Positions 43,829 to 53,758 of a DNA stretch of 64,000 nucleotides are shown piece after piece; the first letter of the stretch is position 1, and each line of letters opens with the position of its first letter. Under the pieces are notes generated by a model, which worked only from the letters and a program-made list of their open reading frames with translations, was not told the origin of the DNA and did no database searches. The DNA comes from Streptococcus mitis (GTDB lineage: Bacteria; Bacillota; Bacilli; Lactobacillales; Streptococcaceae). The stretch spans positions 818,001-882,000 of the forward strand of contig CP014326.1 of assembly GCA_001560895.1 (NCBI GenBank). The letters run 5' to 3'. A program made the position numbers and the translations under genes.

Positions 43829-44203
43829 TTGAAAAAAATTGGATCAGAATTTTTAAGAGAATTTGAAAATGAGGACAAGCCAATTCTATTTGGCCTAACT
43901 ATTAGAATGTTTGTTTTATACCTGTGTTTAATAATAGCTGTCTCAGGGACAATTGCTATTTACTTCTTTGGTTTACCTGATTGGTACATCTATCTTTGGG
44001 ATGCTCTATTTGTCGTTCCTGGAGGAATGTACGGTACGGGAATGACTAAGCGAATGCGGATTAAAGAAAAAATCAATTTCTTTTTCCGAATCCAACAACG
44101 AACCTATGAGACAGAATTTGGAAAGGTAGGAATGTATACGAAAGATGAGTTTATTCAAAAGCAAAAGAGAAAAACTAGAAAACGCAGAAAAGAAAAGAAT
44201 TGA
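43829..44203 (+). CDS. PrgI family conjugation membrane protein
   Basis: The 124-residue protein starts at a TTG (43829), six bases after AAAGGAAA. It has two adjacent membrane segments (about 24-47 and 50-68) and a basic cytosolic tail, matching the PrgI/VirB3-like family that always precedes VirB4 in Gram-positive systems. Its end overlaps the VirB4 gene by 59 bp. VirB3-like subunits dock VirB4 to the membrane. Confidence 0.8.
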   Translation: MKKIGSEFLREFENEDKPILFGLTIRMFVLYLCLIIAVSGTIAIYFFGLPDWYIYLWDALFVVPGGMYGTGMTKRMRIKEKINFFFRIQQRTYETEFGKVGMYTKDEFIQKQKRKTRKRRKEKN

Positions 44204-46508
44204 GCGCTTGCGTCGTCAGATGAAACCTACGACACAAAATACCATCAATTATACGCTGCTCCATGAAGATGGATTAATGCACATTGCACGTGAGAAGTAT
44301 TCTCGTAGCTTTATGCTGGGGGATGCTTCTTACTCTACAGCTCAACAAGATGAAAAAGAGAGCATCATTGATACAACGATGGATGCTCTTAATTCACTGG
44401 ATGAGGGCAGTAACTATCAACTCTTAGTCATTAACCGTAGAGTATCGGATAATTCCTTGCAGAATATCTTGTTTGAGGAAACAAACGATGGCTACGATGA
44501 CTATCGTGAAGAGCTAAATGAGATGATCAAGGAGCGATTTACGACACACGCTAACAACTTTGAGGTACATAAGTATGTGACCATTTCAACGAACGCTGAT
44601 GATCGAAAACAAGCTCAGTTGTTACTACAAGATATTGGAGTTTCCCTGGGAACGCAATTTCAGGAATCCGATATTACATTTAAGGAAATGAATGGTTTGG
44701 ATCGTCTAAAGGTCTTTTCTGAACTATTACGAGGAAACCCGTATGTCAATTTTGATTACAGAGAAATTGCCCTATCTGGGTTATCAACGAAATCATTTAT
44801 TGCTCCAAACCGAATTGAGTTTCAAGAAAAACGGATGATTATTGATGATAGTTGGGCTAAGGTACTCTATGCTCACCGATATCCTAACTGGATGTCTGAT
44901 CGTCTCATTCGTGATTTAACGACACTTGGATTTGAATTGGCTATTATTATTCATGCAGAACCCTATGAGAATGTTGAAATCTTAGAGAAGATTGACGATG
45001 CAGAAACAGATGCTGAAATTGGGAAGCTACGTTCTAAACGTAAGGCTGCTCAATCTGGTATCTTTGATGATGCAGTGGTTGCTGGTCGTGACCAAGAAAT
45101 CTCAGAAGCTACCAAGAAGTGGCGAGATGAGATTACTGAGTATGATCAGAAAATCTTTTCTGGTTTGATTGCAGTGTATTTTAAGGCAGATAGCCAGGAG
45201 GAACTACAACGTAATGAGCAGAAGATTAAGCGTGCTGGACGGAAGCTAGGGGTAGAATTTGAAGATCTTTATTATTACCAGGAAGAGGCTCTAAATACGA
45301 TTCTACCTATTGGAGAATGCTTCGTAAATGTGAAGAAGAATTTCATGAGAAAGATGACAACAGCTAATATTGCTACGCAAGTTCCTTTTACCAACGTGGA
45401 CTTGAAGTCTGAAAGCTCACTCGCTCGCTACTATGGTCAAAATCAGTTATCAAACAATATCATTACACTAGATCGAAAACGTGATTTGAACACGGGTTCA
45501 GGAGTTGTGTTAGGTTCTTCAGGATCTGGTAAATCTACAACAATAAAGGGTGGAGAAGTTATTCCAACTTTACTGAAATATCCAGAAGACCGAGTTATCA
45601 TCGTGGATCCCGAAGATGAATATTCTGATATTGGCCGTGCTTTCGGTGCTCAGATGGTGGATATTTCGATTGGTTCTAAAACACATATCAATCTTTTAGA
45701 TTTACCAGACTTGGATCGTTTGGACGATGAGGATGACGATCCGATTGGAGATAAAGCAAACTTGTTGATGGGATTATTTGAATCGATTCTATCTGAGGTA
45801 ACAGATGCACAGATTGGGATTATCGACCGGGTAACAGGTGTGACTTATGAGCGCTATTTGACAGATTATTTTACTCCAACGCTAAAAGAGTGGCATCAGG
45901 TATTGAAGGAACAACCAGAGCCAGAAGCTCAAGATTTAGCTTTGGCGGTAGAAACCTATACAACTGGTTCTCAGGATATTTTTGCTCACAATACAAACGT
46001 GGATCTTAATCATCGCTTTGTTATCTTTAATCTGAAGAAGTTGTCGCATAAATTGAAGCCGTTTGCTTTAATGGTTATTCAGGATTATATCTGGAATCAA
46101 ATTGTAGAGAATCAAGGGAAATGTACTACATGGGTTTACTTTGATGAGATGCAGATTCTATTTAAAAATAAGGCTCAAGCAGACTTCTTTACTACGTTGT
46201 ATTCACGGATTCGGAAATATGGTGCGATTCCAACAGGAATCACCCAGAACGTAGAAACGCTAGCTGCTGTTGAAGAAGGTCGGAAATTGCTCTCAAATAG
46301 TGAGTTTATGATTTTACTCAAACAAAAACCCCAAGATTTGGCTATCCTAAAAGAGATTGTCAATCTGACTGATAAACAGATTCGCTACTTATCGCGGCCA
46401 AAGGCTAAAGGTACTGGCTTAATCGTAGCTGGGCCAGTTGTAGTGCCATTTGAAAATCCAATACCAAAGAATACTAAGTTATATAACTTAGTCGCAACAG
46501 ACGCTTAG
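44145..46508 (+). CDS. Conjugation ATPase VirB4/PrgJ type
   Basis: The 787-residue ATPase drives substrate transfer and channel assembly. Walker A is GSSGSGKST (G457 to S464), Walker B is in TTWVYFDEMQIL (about residue 665), and a RIRKYGAIPTGITQNVE block supplies the conserved Q after it. The N-terminal CagE/TrbE region (about 30-400) is intact. The ATG at 44145 lies inside prgI; a later start is possible. Spacing to the next gene is ten bases. Confidence 0.93.
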   Translation: MSLFKSKREKLENAEKKRIERLRRQMKPTTQNTINYTLLHEDGLMHIAREKYSRSFMLGDASYSTAQQDEKESIIDTTMDALNSLDEGSNYQLLVINRRVSDNSLQNILFEETNDGYDDYREELNEMIKERFTTHANNFEVHKYVTISTNADDRKQAQLLLQDIGVSLGTQFQESDITFKEMNGLDRLKVFSELLRGNPYVNFDYREIALSGLSTKSFIAPNRIEFQEKRMIIDDSWAKVLYAHRYPNWMSDRLIRDLTTLGFELAIIIHAEPYENVEILEKIDDAETDAEIGKLRSKRKAAQSGIFDDAVVAGRDQEISEATKKWRDEITEYDQKIFSGLIAVYFKADSQEELQRNEQKIKRAGRKLGVEFEDLYYYQEEALNTILPIGECFVNVKKNFMRKMTTANIATQVPFTNVDLKSESSLARYYGQNQLSNNIITLDRKRDLNTGSGVVLGSSGSGKSTTIKGGEVIPTLLKYPEDRVIIVDPEDEYSDIGRAFGAQMVDISIGSKTHINLLDLPDLDRLDDEDDDPIGDKANLLMGLFESILSEVTDAQIGIIDRVTGVTYERYLTDYFTPTLKEWHQVLKEQPEPEAQDLALAVETYTTGSQDIFAHNTNVDLNHRFVIFNLKKLSHKLKPFALMVIQDYIWNQIVENQGKCTTWVYFDEMQILFKNKAQADFFTTLYSRIRKYGAIPTGITQNVETLAAVEEGRKLLSNSEFMILLKQKPQDLAILKEIVNLTDKQIRYLSRPKAKGTGLIVAGPVVVPFENPIPKNTKLYNLVATDA

Positions 46509-46518
46509 GAGTCTCACT

Positions 46519-49308
46519 ATGGATCAGGAGAAAGGCAGACCAAAAACAATCGGTCATAGGTTAGATCGAAAGCTAGAAAAAGTTCGTAAGAATTACCGAA
46601 CGGTTCAACAAGATAGCGCAAAACAACTTACGAAGTTACAATCTCAGACTTACTCTAAACGTCAGTTGGTAAAGAAGAGTCGAAGCCAATTTCGAGCTTC
46701 TAAGAACAAGGTCAAGAAAATACAAAAAGAGTATAAGAGAATCCAAAAAGAGTACAAGAATATCCAGAAACAAGGAAGAAATCTTGGAAAAGAAGGAAAG
46801 GTACTTCGTCCAGAGGAAATTAAAAAGCAGGTTTTCCTTAAGCAGGAATTAGATAGAAACAATAAAAAACAGACATTCCTTAAGCAGGAATTGGATAAGG
46901 CGAAACTGGAGAAAAAAACTTCTAAAAGGACTTTTAAAGTCGCTCAAGAGGCTACTGGTGGTTCACGCAAGAAGAAGTTGCTCCGTGCTACTAAACAGGC
47001 TCTAGAACGATCAACCAGTCAACAGGCTAGCTCTGTTGCGCATCAGGATGATACACTATCAGATATAGCACGAGCTAAATATCGGTATCAGGATATTCAG
47101 ATTCAAGGGAAACGAATCAAAACGATTGGGAAATATAGTGGTACACTTGGCCAAGGAATGGTTAAATCGAGCTATAGCTTTGGAAATAGAGCTTACAATA
47201 AGGCTAAAGGAAGAGGCTTCACTCGAACTCCAAGAGAATTTTCTTGGGAAGGAAAACTCTCTCGTCGTATTAAGGCCTATAAGCAACGCTTAGCTACTTC
47301 TAAAACAGGGAAAGTTGCTAAGAAAGCGAGGAAGTTCTACCGTGTAGGTTCTAAACCGCTTCAAGCTATTATCAAAAATCCATTTAGCTTAAAGGCTTAT
47401 CTGATTGCTTTTGGTCTGCTTTTGTTTCTGGCTATACTTGGTATCGGTAGTTCAGGAATTACTCGTCAAGATGAATTTGATATGAATAATACCTGGTTGT
47501 ATCTTTCAAAATTAGATCGTGAAAAATCGAATGACAAGGTAGATTATTGGACAAAAATTGACGATCCGCTTTTGTACTTGAATTATAAGTATGATGATAT
47601 TTCAGATAAGCTTCGTATAGACGGGAATAAATATTTTTCACAACAGAATCGTGGAAAACTTTACTTAGATACCTTATGGAAGAATTTGAATGGGGATAAA
47701 GACAATCTTAAAACGATGGAAGAGCTTTATACCAAAAATAACCTCTATAAGCTTGATAAGGACGAGTTAGAGGAGTATAAAGAGCTCTTAGAAATTGCTA
47801 GAGATAGTGGAAAATATATGTTGCTTCAAGAACTAGATAATCCATTTTATACAGAAGAACAACCTGAATCGCAAGCACCGCTTCAGATTATTGAACGTTT
47901 TGGATATAAAACGAAGACGGAAGTTTTTAATGGATCTGTTTTGCAGGCCTCAGGAGGTCAGTCTCTGTTAGCTGTTTTAGATGGGAAAGTTGAAGTTAAG
48001 GGGAGTGACATAGAAATTAGTGATCAGGATTCCAAGTTTCTGTATAAGAACGTAGATACGATTCGCTATAAAACAGGTGATCATGTTAAATCTGGAGATA
48101 TCATCGGGAAAGTAGCACCTGAAGGAAATCAAACTGTTTATTATCAAAAGCTAGAACCTGATCGTGCAAATAAGAAAGATAGAGATGGGAATATCAAGAA
48201 GAGCTGGACTTATGTCAATGTCGGTTTTTACTTCCAGCGTGTAGAATATACCCAAGCAACATCTGTTGTCAGTAATATTGAAACATCTGGAGATAAAGGA
48301 AGACGTGCAAGAGCTTTTGCGGATGCAATCAAAAAAAATATACCAGAAGCAACAGATGAAGGAATCGCAGCCATTTTGGGAGGATTTGATATTGAGAGTT
48401 CCATCACCTTTAAACGCTATGAAACAGACTTTCTAACCAATAATCAGTTCGATAAAGTTGCTAAAGAACCAACTGCAGAAAATCTAGTTGGTAACTGGGG
48501 AGCCTTTCAAGCTATGTACCCTACCTTGCCTCTAAATGAAAGAGGTTATCTAGTCAACGGTTTGCACTATATCGGGATTGGGATTGGTCAATTTACTGGC
48601 CCTCGTGCTCTTGCATTGTGGAATTTTGCAAAATCTGTGAATGGAGATATTTGGTCTGCAGAAGTCCAAACAAAATTTCTTCTGGAGGAAGATGATCCAA
48701 CTAGACGTGCAGCATTCAGAAGAATTGTAACCTCAACAGGCTCCGTAGAAGCTCTTACGGAGGACTTTTTGAACGCTTGGTTAGGAGTCCCAGGAAACAA
48801 GCTATTAGAACGGCAATCTGCAGCCCGTCAATGGTTGAATTTCTTAAAAAATAAAGGAGGAGGTTCGACAGGTGTTTCTAGCAAGCAAGTTCCATCAGAA
48901 TATAAAGATAAGCTACCTTATGGTCTACCTACCGATCAAGCAATTCTAGAGGGACAAGGTTATCCAGGTAATGCCTATGCACTAGGAAATTGTACTTGGT
49001 ATGTCTATAACCGTTTTGCTCAGATTGGAATAGGAATTTATCCGTATTTAGGAAATGCCAATCAATGGGTTGATAGTGGTCAAGCTCAAGGATATGAAAT
49101 TTCAACGACTCCTAAACCAGGTTCTGCAGTTGTATTCATGAACGGTGTAGCTGGAGCATCACCAATCTATGGTCACCTTGGATTCTGTGAGTACGTTAAT
49201 AGTGATGGTAGCTTCTTAATGTCAGAAATGAACTTTACTGGTTTATACCTAATGAATTGGCGTACCCTGACACCGCAATCAGGCATCTATTTTGTTACCC
49301 CTAGATAA
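46519..49308 (+). CDS. Conjugation wall hydrolase with lysozyme and CHAP domains, PrgK/VirB1-like
   Basis: The 929-residue protein starts with a very basic coiled region (about 1-290), one membrane span (about 295-315), then extracytoplasmic domains. A degenerate M23/LytM-like barrel (about 455-545, LLAVLDGKVEVKG...KTGDHVKSGDIIGKVA) lacks the zinc histidines. Next is a phage-tail-type lysozyme domain (about 593-775) with the catalytic Glu in GGFDIESSI. A CHAP amidase/endopeptidase (about 805-929) carries C825 (GNCTWYVY) and H886 (YGHLGF). It opens the peptidoglycan for the mating channel, like PrgK of pCF10. Confidence 0.9.
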   Translation: MDQEKGRPKTIGHRLDRKLEKVRKNYRTVQQDSAKQLTKLQSQTYSKRQLVKKSRSQFRASKNKVKKIQKEYKRIQKEYKNIQKQGRNLGKEGKVLRPEEIKKQVFLKQELDRNNKKQTFLKQELDKAKLEKKTSKRTFKVAQEATGGSRKKKLLRATKQALERSTSQQASSVAHQDDTLSDIARAKYRYQDIQIQGKRIKTIGKYSGTLGQGMVKSSYSFGNRAYNKAKGRGFTRTPREFSWEGKLSRRIKAYKQRLATSKTGKVAKKARKFYRVGSKPLQAIIKNPFSLKAYLIAFGLLLFLAILGIGSSGITRQDEFDMNNTWLYLSKLDREKSNDKVDYWTKIDDPLLYLNYKYDDISDKLRIDGNKYFSQQNRGKLYLDTLWKNLNGDKDNLKTMEELYTKNNLYKLDKDELEEYKELLEIARDSGKYMLLQELDNPFYTEEQPESQAPLQIIERFGYKTKTEVFNGSVLQASGGQSLLAVLDGKVEVKGSDIEISDQDSKFLYKNVDTIRYKTGDHVKSGDIIGKVAPEGNQTVYYQKLEPDRANKKDRDGNIKKSWTYVNVGFYFQRVEYTQATSVVSNIETSGDKGRRARAFADAIKKNIPEATDEGIAAILGGFDIESSITFKRYETDFLTNNQFDKVAKEPTAENLVGNWGAFQAMYPTLPLNERGYLVNGLHYIGIGIGQFTGPRALALWNFAKSVNGDIWSAEVQTKFLLEEDDPTRRAAFRRIVTSTGSVEALTEDFLNAWLGVPGNKLLERQSAARQWLNFLKNKGGGSTGVSSKQVPSEYKDKLPYGLPTDQAILEGQGYPGNAYALGNCTWYVYNRFAQIGIGIYPYLGNANQWVDSGQAQGYEISTTPKPGSAVVFMNGVAGASPIYGHLGFCEYVNSDGSFLMSEMNFTGLYLMNWRTLTPQSGIYFVTPR

Positions 49309-49320
49309 GAAAGGAAAAGA

Positions 49321-50001
49321 ATGTATAATCAAAAGTTAATCAAAATGGTAAAGGGACTCTTTATGGGATTTGTTGCCGTTTTATGTATTGTATTGGGTTA
49401 TTCTATTGCTCAAGTACAACAGAATTTGAGACAGAATAGTCAAATTCAGGAAGAGGCGAAGCAAAAAACAGAAGAGAACCAACAGGAACAACTATCTCTT
49501 ACTGAACAGCAAGTCGAGGACTTTCTAATTGCTTACTATACCAAAAAGGATTTAGAAGAGAATCGTCCACGTTATAAGCCTTTTATGACCGATTCTATGT
49601 ATCAGGAAACCATTCAAGAAGAACAAAAGCCAGTTAACCAGACCTATAAGGGGTATGTGGTTGACCAATCTTATGAATCAGGCTCTATCTACATTGATAA
49701 AACACATAAAGTTGCGTTGGCTCAGATTCAATATTCTAGCACAACCTTAGCAGAAAAAGATAATCGAGATTCTAAGGGGCTTACTGGTATCACTAAGGCT
49801 ACCATTCGATTGACCTATGTAGAACAATCAGGTAAACTATTGGTCAATAAAATTGAGCCTATCGTCTTGACTGAAGCAAAGGGGCAAAGTATAGGTACCT
49901 ATTCAGATACTAGCAGTTCAAGCTCGACTCCAGTATCCTCTACATCAACCACAACACCTACATCCTCTGAACAAACAACCGCAACCAGTAGTAACCAATA
50001 A
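49321..50001 (+). CDS. VirB8/TcpC-like channel protein (PrgL position)
   Basis: The 226-residue protein has one N-terminal membrane span (about 10-30), a Gln/Glu-rich coiled stalk (about 33-65), an NTF2/VirB8-like domain (about 66-185, with FLIAYYTKKDLEENRPRYKPFMT start) and a Ser/Thr-rich tail. Topology and place after the PrgK-like gene match PrgL. It would be part of the extracytoplasmic channel platform. GAAAGGAAAAGA precedes the ATG. Confidence 0.75.
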   Translation: MYNQKLIKMVKGLFMGFVAVLCIVLGYSIAQVQQNLRQNSQIQEEAKQKTEENQQEQLSLTEQQVEDFLIAYYTKKDLEENRPRYKPFMTDSMYQETIQEEQKPVNQTYKGYVVDQSYESGSIYIDKTHKVALAQIQYSSTTLAEKDNRDSKGLTGITKATIRLTYVEQSGKLLVNKIEPIVLTEAKGQSIGTYSDTSSSSSTPVSSTSTTTPTSSEQTTATSSNQ

Positions 50002-50011
50002 GGAGAATTGA

Positions 50012-50251
50012 ATGAATAAAAAAATAGAACAACTTGAAGCTAAGCTTGAGAGAGTTAGGAAAGATAAGAAAAAAGCACAACAACAAAAAGAAGCAGCAGA
50101 TGAAAAAATCAAGAATTACATAAATCAAGAAAAAGATTTTGAAGCGCAGCTTTTTGTGGCACTATCAGAAGAAAGTGGCTTATCCTACCAGGAAATGAAG
50201 GAACTCATTCTTCCATCACAATCAAGTAACCAAGGAGTGAACCATGTATAA
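50012..50251 (+). CDS. Small coiled-coil protein (DUF4315-like)
   Basis: The 79-residue protein is almost entirely a charged coiled coil (KIEQLEAKLERVRKDKKKAQQQKEAADEKI) with a short C-terminal helix (SGLSYQEMKELI). The pattern resembles the DUF4315 proteins found in conjugative transposons; function unknown. GGAG precedes the ATG, and the end overlaps the next gene by eight bases. Confidence 0.65.
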   Translation: MNKKIEQLEAKLERVRKDKKKAQQQKEAADEKIKNYINQEKDFEAQLFVALSEESGLSYQEMKELILPSQSSNQGVNHV

Positions 50252-51113
50252 AATTATCAATCAACTGACTAATCAAGAGGAAACTTTTGAGTACCGAGAT
50301 GAGTTGTTATCAAGGCTAGAAATCATCAATGAGCGAATGAAGAGTAATAAAATAAATGGAATCTATCGACTTTATTCTCTCAATTCTGAAGGTGAAATCC
50401 TACAAGAAGAAAGTCTTGAAATACCTTTTGTTGGAATCATTGATCAGTTGCTGGAAAATTTTGGTACGAGTGTTGGGAAGAAAAAGAAAGGTTTTCTTCA
50501 TTTTTTAGCAAAACATAAAGAAAATACCTCCTTACCAGCCGAACGAGAAACCCAATCTCAACCAGAGCCTGAACTAGAAGAACTAACGTTAAAGAAAGAA
50601 GCAGACAGAAATCGACAAAGAATTGCTGAGCTAGTTTCTCAGAAGCCTCAAGATGAGGTTGGAGAAGATAATGTTACCTATTCTTCTAGTGAATGGACTA
50701 CAGATCATTTCAGTAGATTAGATGAAAATGAGGAAGAACGAGTAGAGCCTTCACAAGATGAAAATACACAAGATGCAGCTACAGAAGAAGTAGTACCAGT
50801 TGTTGCAACATTTACTCAGAAAGAGAATAAAACGATTCCTGATCAAAAGGCTGAATCTTCCTTCTCTCTTTCTAATGCGACTACAGTAAATTTGCCTTCA
50901 GAGGTTATTGATAGCTTTGAGGCTCAGACGGTTACTTATAAGCAATCTATTAAAAATAAAATCAAATCTAACGAAGATTTTATCATGGAAGCCAATGAGG
51001 AAATTGCTCAGTGTCAAAATAGGATTGATGAGTTGAAACAACAGATTCTTGCGAAAGACTCTCAAGCTACTCAATTGAAAGATCTTTATTTCAAAATTGA
51101 AGAGGTGAGCTAA
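50244..51113 (+). CDS. Conjugation-operon protein of unknown function
   Basis: The 289-residue cytosolic protein has a conserved-looking N-terminal part (about 1-75, YKIINQLTNQEETFEYRDELLSRLEIINERMK region), an acidic disordered middle rich in E, Q and T (about 90-225) and a C-terminal coiled coil (about 245-289). No membrane span or catalytic motif is visible. It sits between the channel genes and the PcfB/PcfC pair, coupled to the previous gene by overlap. A role as a transfer accessory is inferred from place only. Confidence 0.65.
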   Translation: MYKIINQLTNQEETFEYRDELLSRLEIINERMKSNKINGIYRLYSLNSEGEILQEESLEIPFVGIIDQLLENFGTSVGKKKKGFLHFLAKHKENTSLPAERETQSQPEPELEELTLKKEADRNRQRIAELVSQKPQDEVGEDNVTYSSSEWTTDHFSRLDENEEERVEPSQDENTQDAATEEVVPVVATFTQKENKTIPDQKAESSFSLSNATTVNLPSEVIDSFEAQTVTYKQSIKNKIKSNEDFIMEANEEIAQCQNRIDELKQQILAKDSQATQLKDLYFKIEEVS

Positions 51114-51114
51114 A

Positions 51115-51663
51115 ATGGAACAAGAACAAGTGGTAGCCCAATTAGGACGGGCAACTCTTGTGACAGGAGAAATCATCTTAAAAGGCCTCTTTCTGGTGGG
51201 CTCTAAAGCAGTTGAAATTTATCAAGCCAGAGGAGAGAATGTAGTCTTTACTGGTGATACAGACTGGAATAAATTTATGGCAACGGCAGATGCTAAAGAA
51301 GTCCAGCAATTACTACATAATGAAGTCAATCTCGAGGCAGTTCGAAAAGAACTGGGCCAATACGGGATTGGCTTTTCTTTTTATACTCATCCAGATGGAA
51401 AGACAACCTTGGCTTTTAATGCAAAAGATAAAGGTGTTGTCGAACAAGCTTTTAAGGATGTCCTAGAAGGCATCACAAGAGATCCTAAAGGATTCAATGA
51501 GAGAAACCTTAAAAATGGGAAAACGACTTCTTTTGAGGAGAAATTGAAACATTTCAAAGCAGTTGAACAAGAGAAAATCAATTCCCTCCAGGTAAACATT
51601 CATACGAAGGAGTTTGTTCTTCCAGAAAATATCGAACCACAGATTGGAGGGAAAATGAAGTGA
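51115..51663 (+). CDS. DUF3801 family protein, PcfB-like relaxosome adaptor
   Basis: The 182-residue protein matches DUF3801/PcfB, a factor that links DNA substrate to the coupling ATPase. The family pattern is visible: TLVTGEIILKGLF near the N-terminus, a GDTDWNKFMA block, and a LGQYGIGFSFYTHPDGKTTLAFNAKD core. It precedes the VirD4/PcfC gene with overlapping stop and start (TGA within GTGA), indicating coupled translation and fixed stoichiometry. It has no membrane span. Confidence 0.8.
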   Translation: MEQEQVVAQLGRATLVTGEIILKGLFLVGSKAVEIYQARGENVVFTGDTDWNKFMATADAKEVQQLLHNEVNLEAVRKELGQYGIGFSFYTHPDGKTTLAFNAKDKGVVEQAFKDVLEGITRDPKGFNERNLKNGKTTSFEEKLKHFKAVEQEKINSLQVNIHTKEFVLPENIEPQIGGKMK

Positions 51664-53471
51664 TTACAGAAAAGAAGAAACGGAGATTTAGACCGTATTT
51701 GTTGTTAGGCATTGGTCTATTCTACCTCTTTCATTGGCTCTTTAAACTATGGCTGTTGGCACCTGATACAGACTCAGTAACGGATGTATTTGGTCTTGGG
51801 AAGTTTAACTGGATGAGCGATCATCTGAGCGATAAATCTTGGTTTGATTTTCAATTCACACCAACTTCTTTATTGATTGGTATGAGTGGGTTTTTGATTG
51901 CTTTTCTGTTGTATTTGAGAGTAACAGATACAGGTACATACAGGTATGGGGAGGAACATGGATCAGCTCGCTTTGCAACGAAAGAAGAGTTGGTGAGATT
52001 CCGAGATGAAGATCCTGAAAAGAATATGATCTTTACTCAAAATAGCCAGATGGGACTATTTAATAACCGATTGAGCTTTGAAAATCAGATTAATAAAAAT
52101 ATTTTGGTGTATGGTGGTACAGGGGATTCGAAGACTCGTAGTGCTGTAAAACCAAATATTTTACAAGGAAATTCTAGTTTTGTAACCACAGATACCAAAG
52201 GGATTTTGATTCATGAAACAGGGAAGTCTCTTATAGAAAAAGGCTATAAGATGAAGATTTTTGATTTGATTAGTTTCTTGAATTCAGATGGTTTCAATGT
52301 TTTTAGATATATTCATAATGAAATGGATATAGATCGAGTGGCAGAGGCTATTACAGAGTCTCTCAACAGAAATGGTCATGAGGGAGATCCTTTTTGGCCA
52401 GCAGCCAATAAACTCCTGATGCGTTCTCTAATTGGCTATCTTTATTTTGATGGTAAGCTCGATCACTATCTGCCTAATTTAGGGCAGGTTACAGATATGA
52501 TTCGAGAATTGAGAAGAAATCATCCAGAAGCGGAGAGTCCTGTTGAATTGATGTTTGAAGACCTGGAGAGAAGGAGTCAAGGGAATTATGCTAGTAGACA
52601 GTGGGATCTATTCAATAAAAACTTTGATGGCCAAACACGGGCTTCTGTTTATGCTATCTTTGCAACAACCTTCTCAGTATTTGATCATGAGCAACTAAGA
52701 AAGATTATTGAAAAGGATACACTCGAGATTGAAAAATGGAATATTGAGAAAACAGCAGTTTTTATTCATATTCCAGAAGTGGATCCAGCTTACCAGTTCT
52801 TATCTGCCCTTCTTTTTAGTACCATTTTTGATGTGCTAATAAAAACTGCAGATGCAGTTATATTAGGTGAGCATCCAACAAAGACCAAGGAAGACTTATT
52901 GCATCTACAGGTGTGGGCGGATGAGTTTGGTCAGATTGGGAAGATTCCTAATTTACCACCAATTATCTCAGTTATTCGTTCTCGAGAGATTTCTATCAAG
53001 ATGATGGTACAATCTCAAAGTCAGATTGAAGTATTATATGGTAAAGAAAATACGAAGACGATTATCAATAACTGTGGTGCTATTCTTTATTTAGGTTCAA
53101 ATGACTTAGACACGCTTAAGTACCTATCTGAGCGATCAGGGAAGCAAACTTTGAATGATCAGAATTATAGTGAGAGCAGAGGAAGAAATGCCAGCAGTTC
53201 TAAGCAGAACTCTAAAATTGGTCGAGAACTGTTGACACCGCATGAGGTGGCAACGATTGGAACAACAGAAGCCTTACTCTTCCTATCCAAACAAAATGTC
53301 TTTCGAGATCAAAAATTTAACCTGGATACGCATCCAAGAGCTAATCTCCTAAGCAATGGCCCAAACGATGACAATTGGTATCGATATAAGCGCTATCTGA
53401 GTGATATTGATGAGTGGAAAGACCAGGTTGGGGAAGAAAATGTTATTCATATTGAGATTAAGGAAGTTTAG
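51660..53471 (+). CDS. Type IV coupling protein VirD4/PcfC
   Basis: The 603-residue ATPase starts at GTG 51660, overlapping the PcfB-like stop. It has two membrane spans (about 12-30 and 68-88) and a cytosolic TraG/VirD4 ATPase. The Walker A reads GGTGDSKT (G152 to T159), with Ser in place of the usual last glycine; Walker B is WADEFGQIG (about residue 420), and later SQSQIEVLYG and NNCGAILYLGS blocks match the family. It recruits the relaxase-DNA complex to the channel. Lack of an all-alpha insert makes it a short form. Confidence 0.92.
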   Translation: MITEKKKRRFRPYLLLGIGLFYLFHWLFKLWLLAPDTDSVTDVFGLGKFNWMSDHLSDKSWFDFQFTPTSLLIGMSGFLIAFLLYLRVTDTGTYRYGEEHGSARFATKEELVRFRDEDPEKNMIFTQNSQMGLFNNRLSFENQINKNILVYGGTGDSKTRSAVKPNILQGNSSFVTTDTKGILIHETGKSLIEKGYKMKIFDLISFLNSDGFNVFRYIHNEMDIDRVAEAITESLNRNGHEGDPFWPAANKLLMRSLIGYLYFDGKLDHYLPNLGQVTDMIRELRRNHPEAESPVELMFEDLERRSQGNYASRQWDLFNKNFDGQTRASVYAIFATTFSVFDHEQLRKIIEKDTLEIEKWNIEKTAVFIHIPEVDPAYQFLSALLFSTIFDVLIKTADAVILGEHPTKTKEDLLHLQVWADEFGQIGKIPNLPPIISVIRSREISIKMMVQSQSQIEVLYGKENTKTIINNCGAILYLGSNDLDTLKYLSERSGKQTLNDQNYSESRGRNASSSKQNSKIGRELLTPHEVATIGTTEALLFLSKQNVFRDQKFNLDTHPRANLLSNGPNDDNWYRYKRYLSDIDEWKDQVGEENVIHIEIKEV

Positions 53472-53512
53472 GAAGTTCCTCTTAAAGTCAGTTAGGAAAG
53501 AAAGGAAATCTA

Positions 53513-53758
53513 ATGGAATTTTATGATTCTTATTGCGTTTTAATTGCTATAAATTGGGATCAGTATGTGTGGCTGCATCAGGAAGGCGAAAAAATAACCT
53601 GGCATGAAAATTTTGCTCATGCAGGTTTTTTTCGTGATTTTGATACAGCTAAAAGGGTAGCGGAAACTCATTTATTAGAAACTTTTGGAGCCATAGGCTT
53701 CTATAAGATTGTTGGTTTTTCTACAGACGAACTTGGCTATATAGAAACTAAGAACTAG
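53513..53758 (+). CDS. Small protein of unknown function
   Basis: The 81-residue protein has aromatic-rich sequence (WDQYVWLHQEGEKITWHENFAHAGFFRDF) and no membrane span. A GGAAAGAAAGGAAA region precedes the ATG. I recognise no family. It follows the coupling gene by 41 bp on the same strand and overlaps tail-to-tail with the minus-strand gene by 11 bp, so it marks the end of the channel operon. Confidence 0.6.
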   Translation: MEFYDSYCVLIAINWDQYVWLHQEGEKITWHENFAHAGFFRDFDTAKRVAETHLLETFGAIGFYKIVGFSTDELGYIETKN

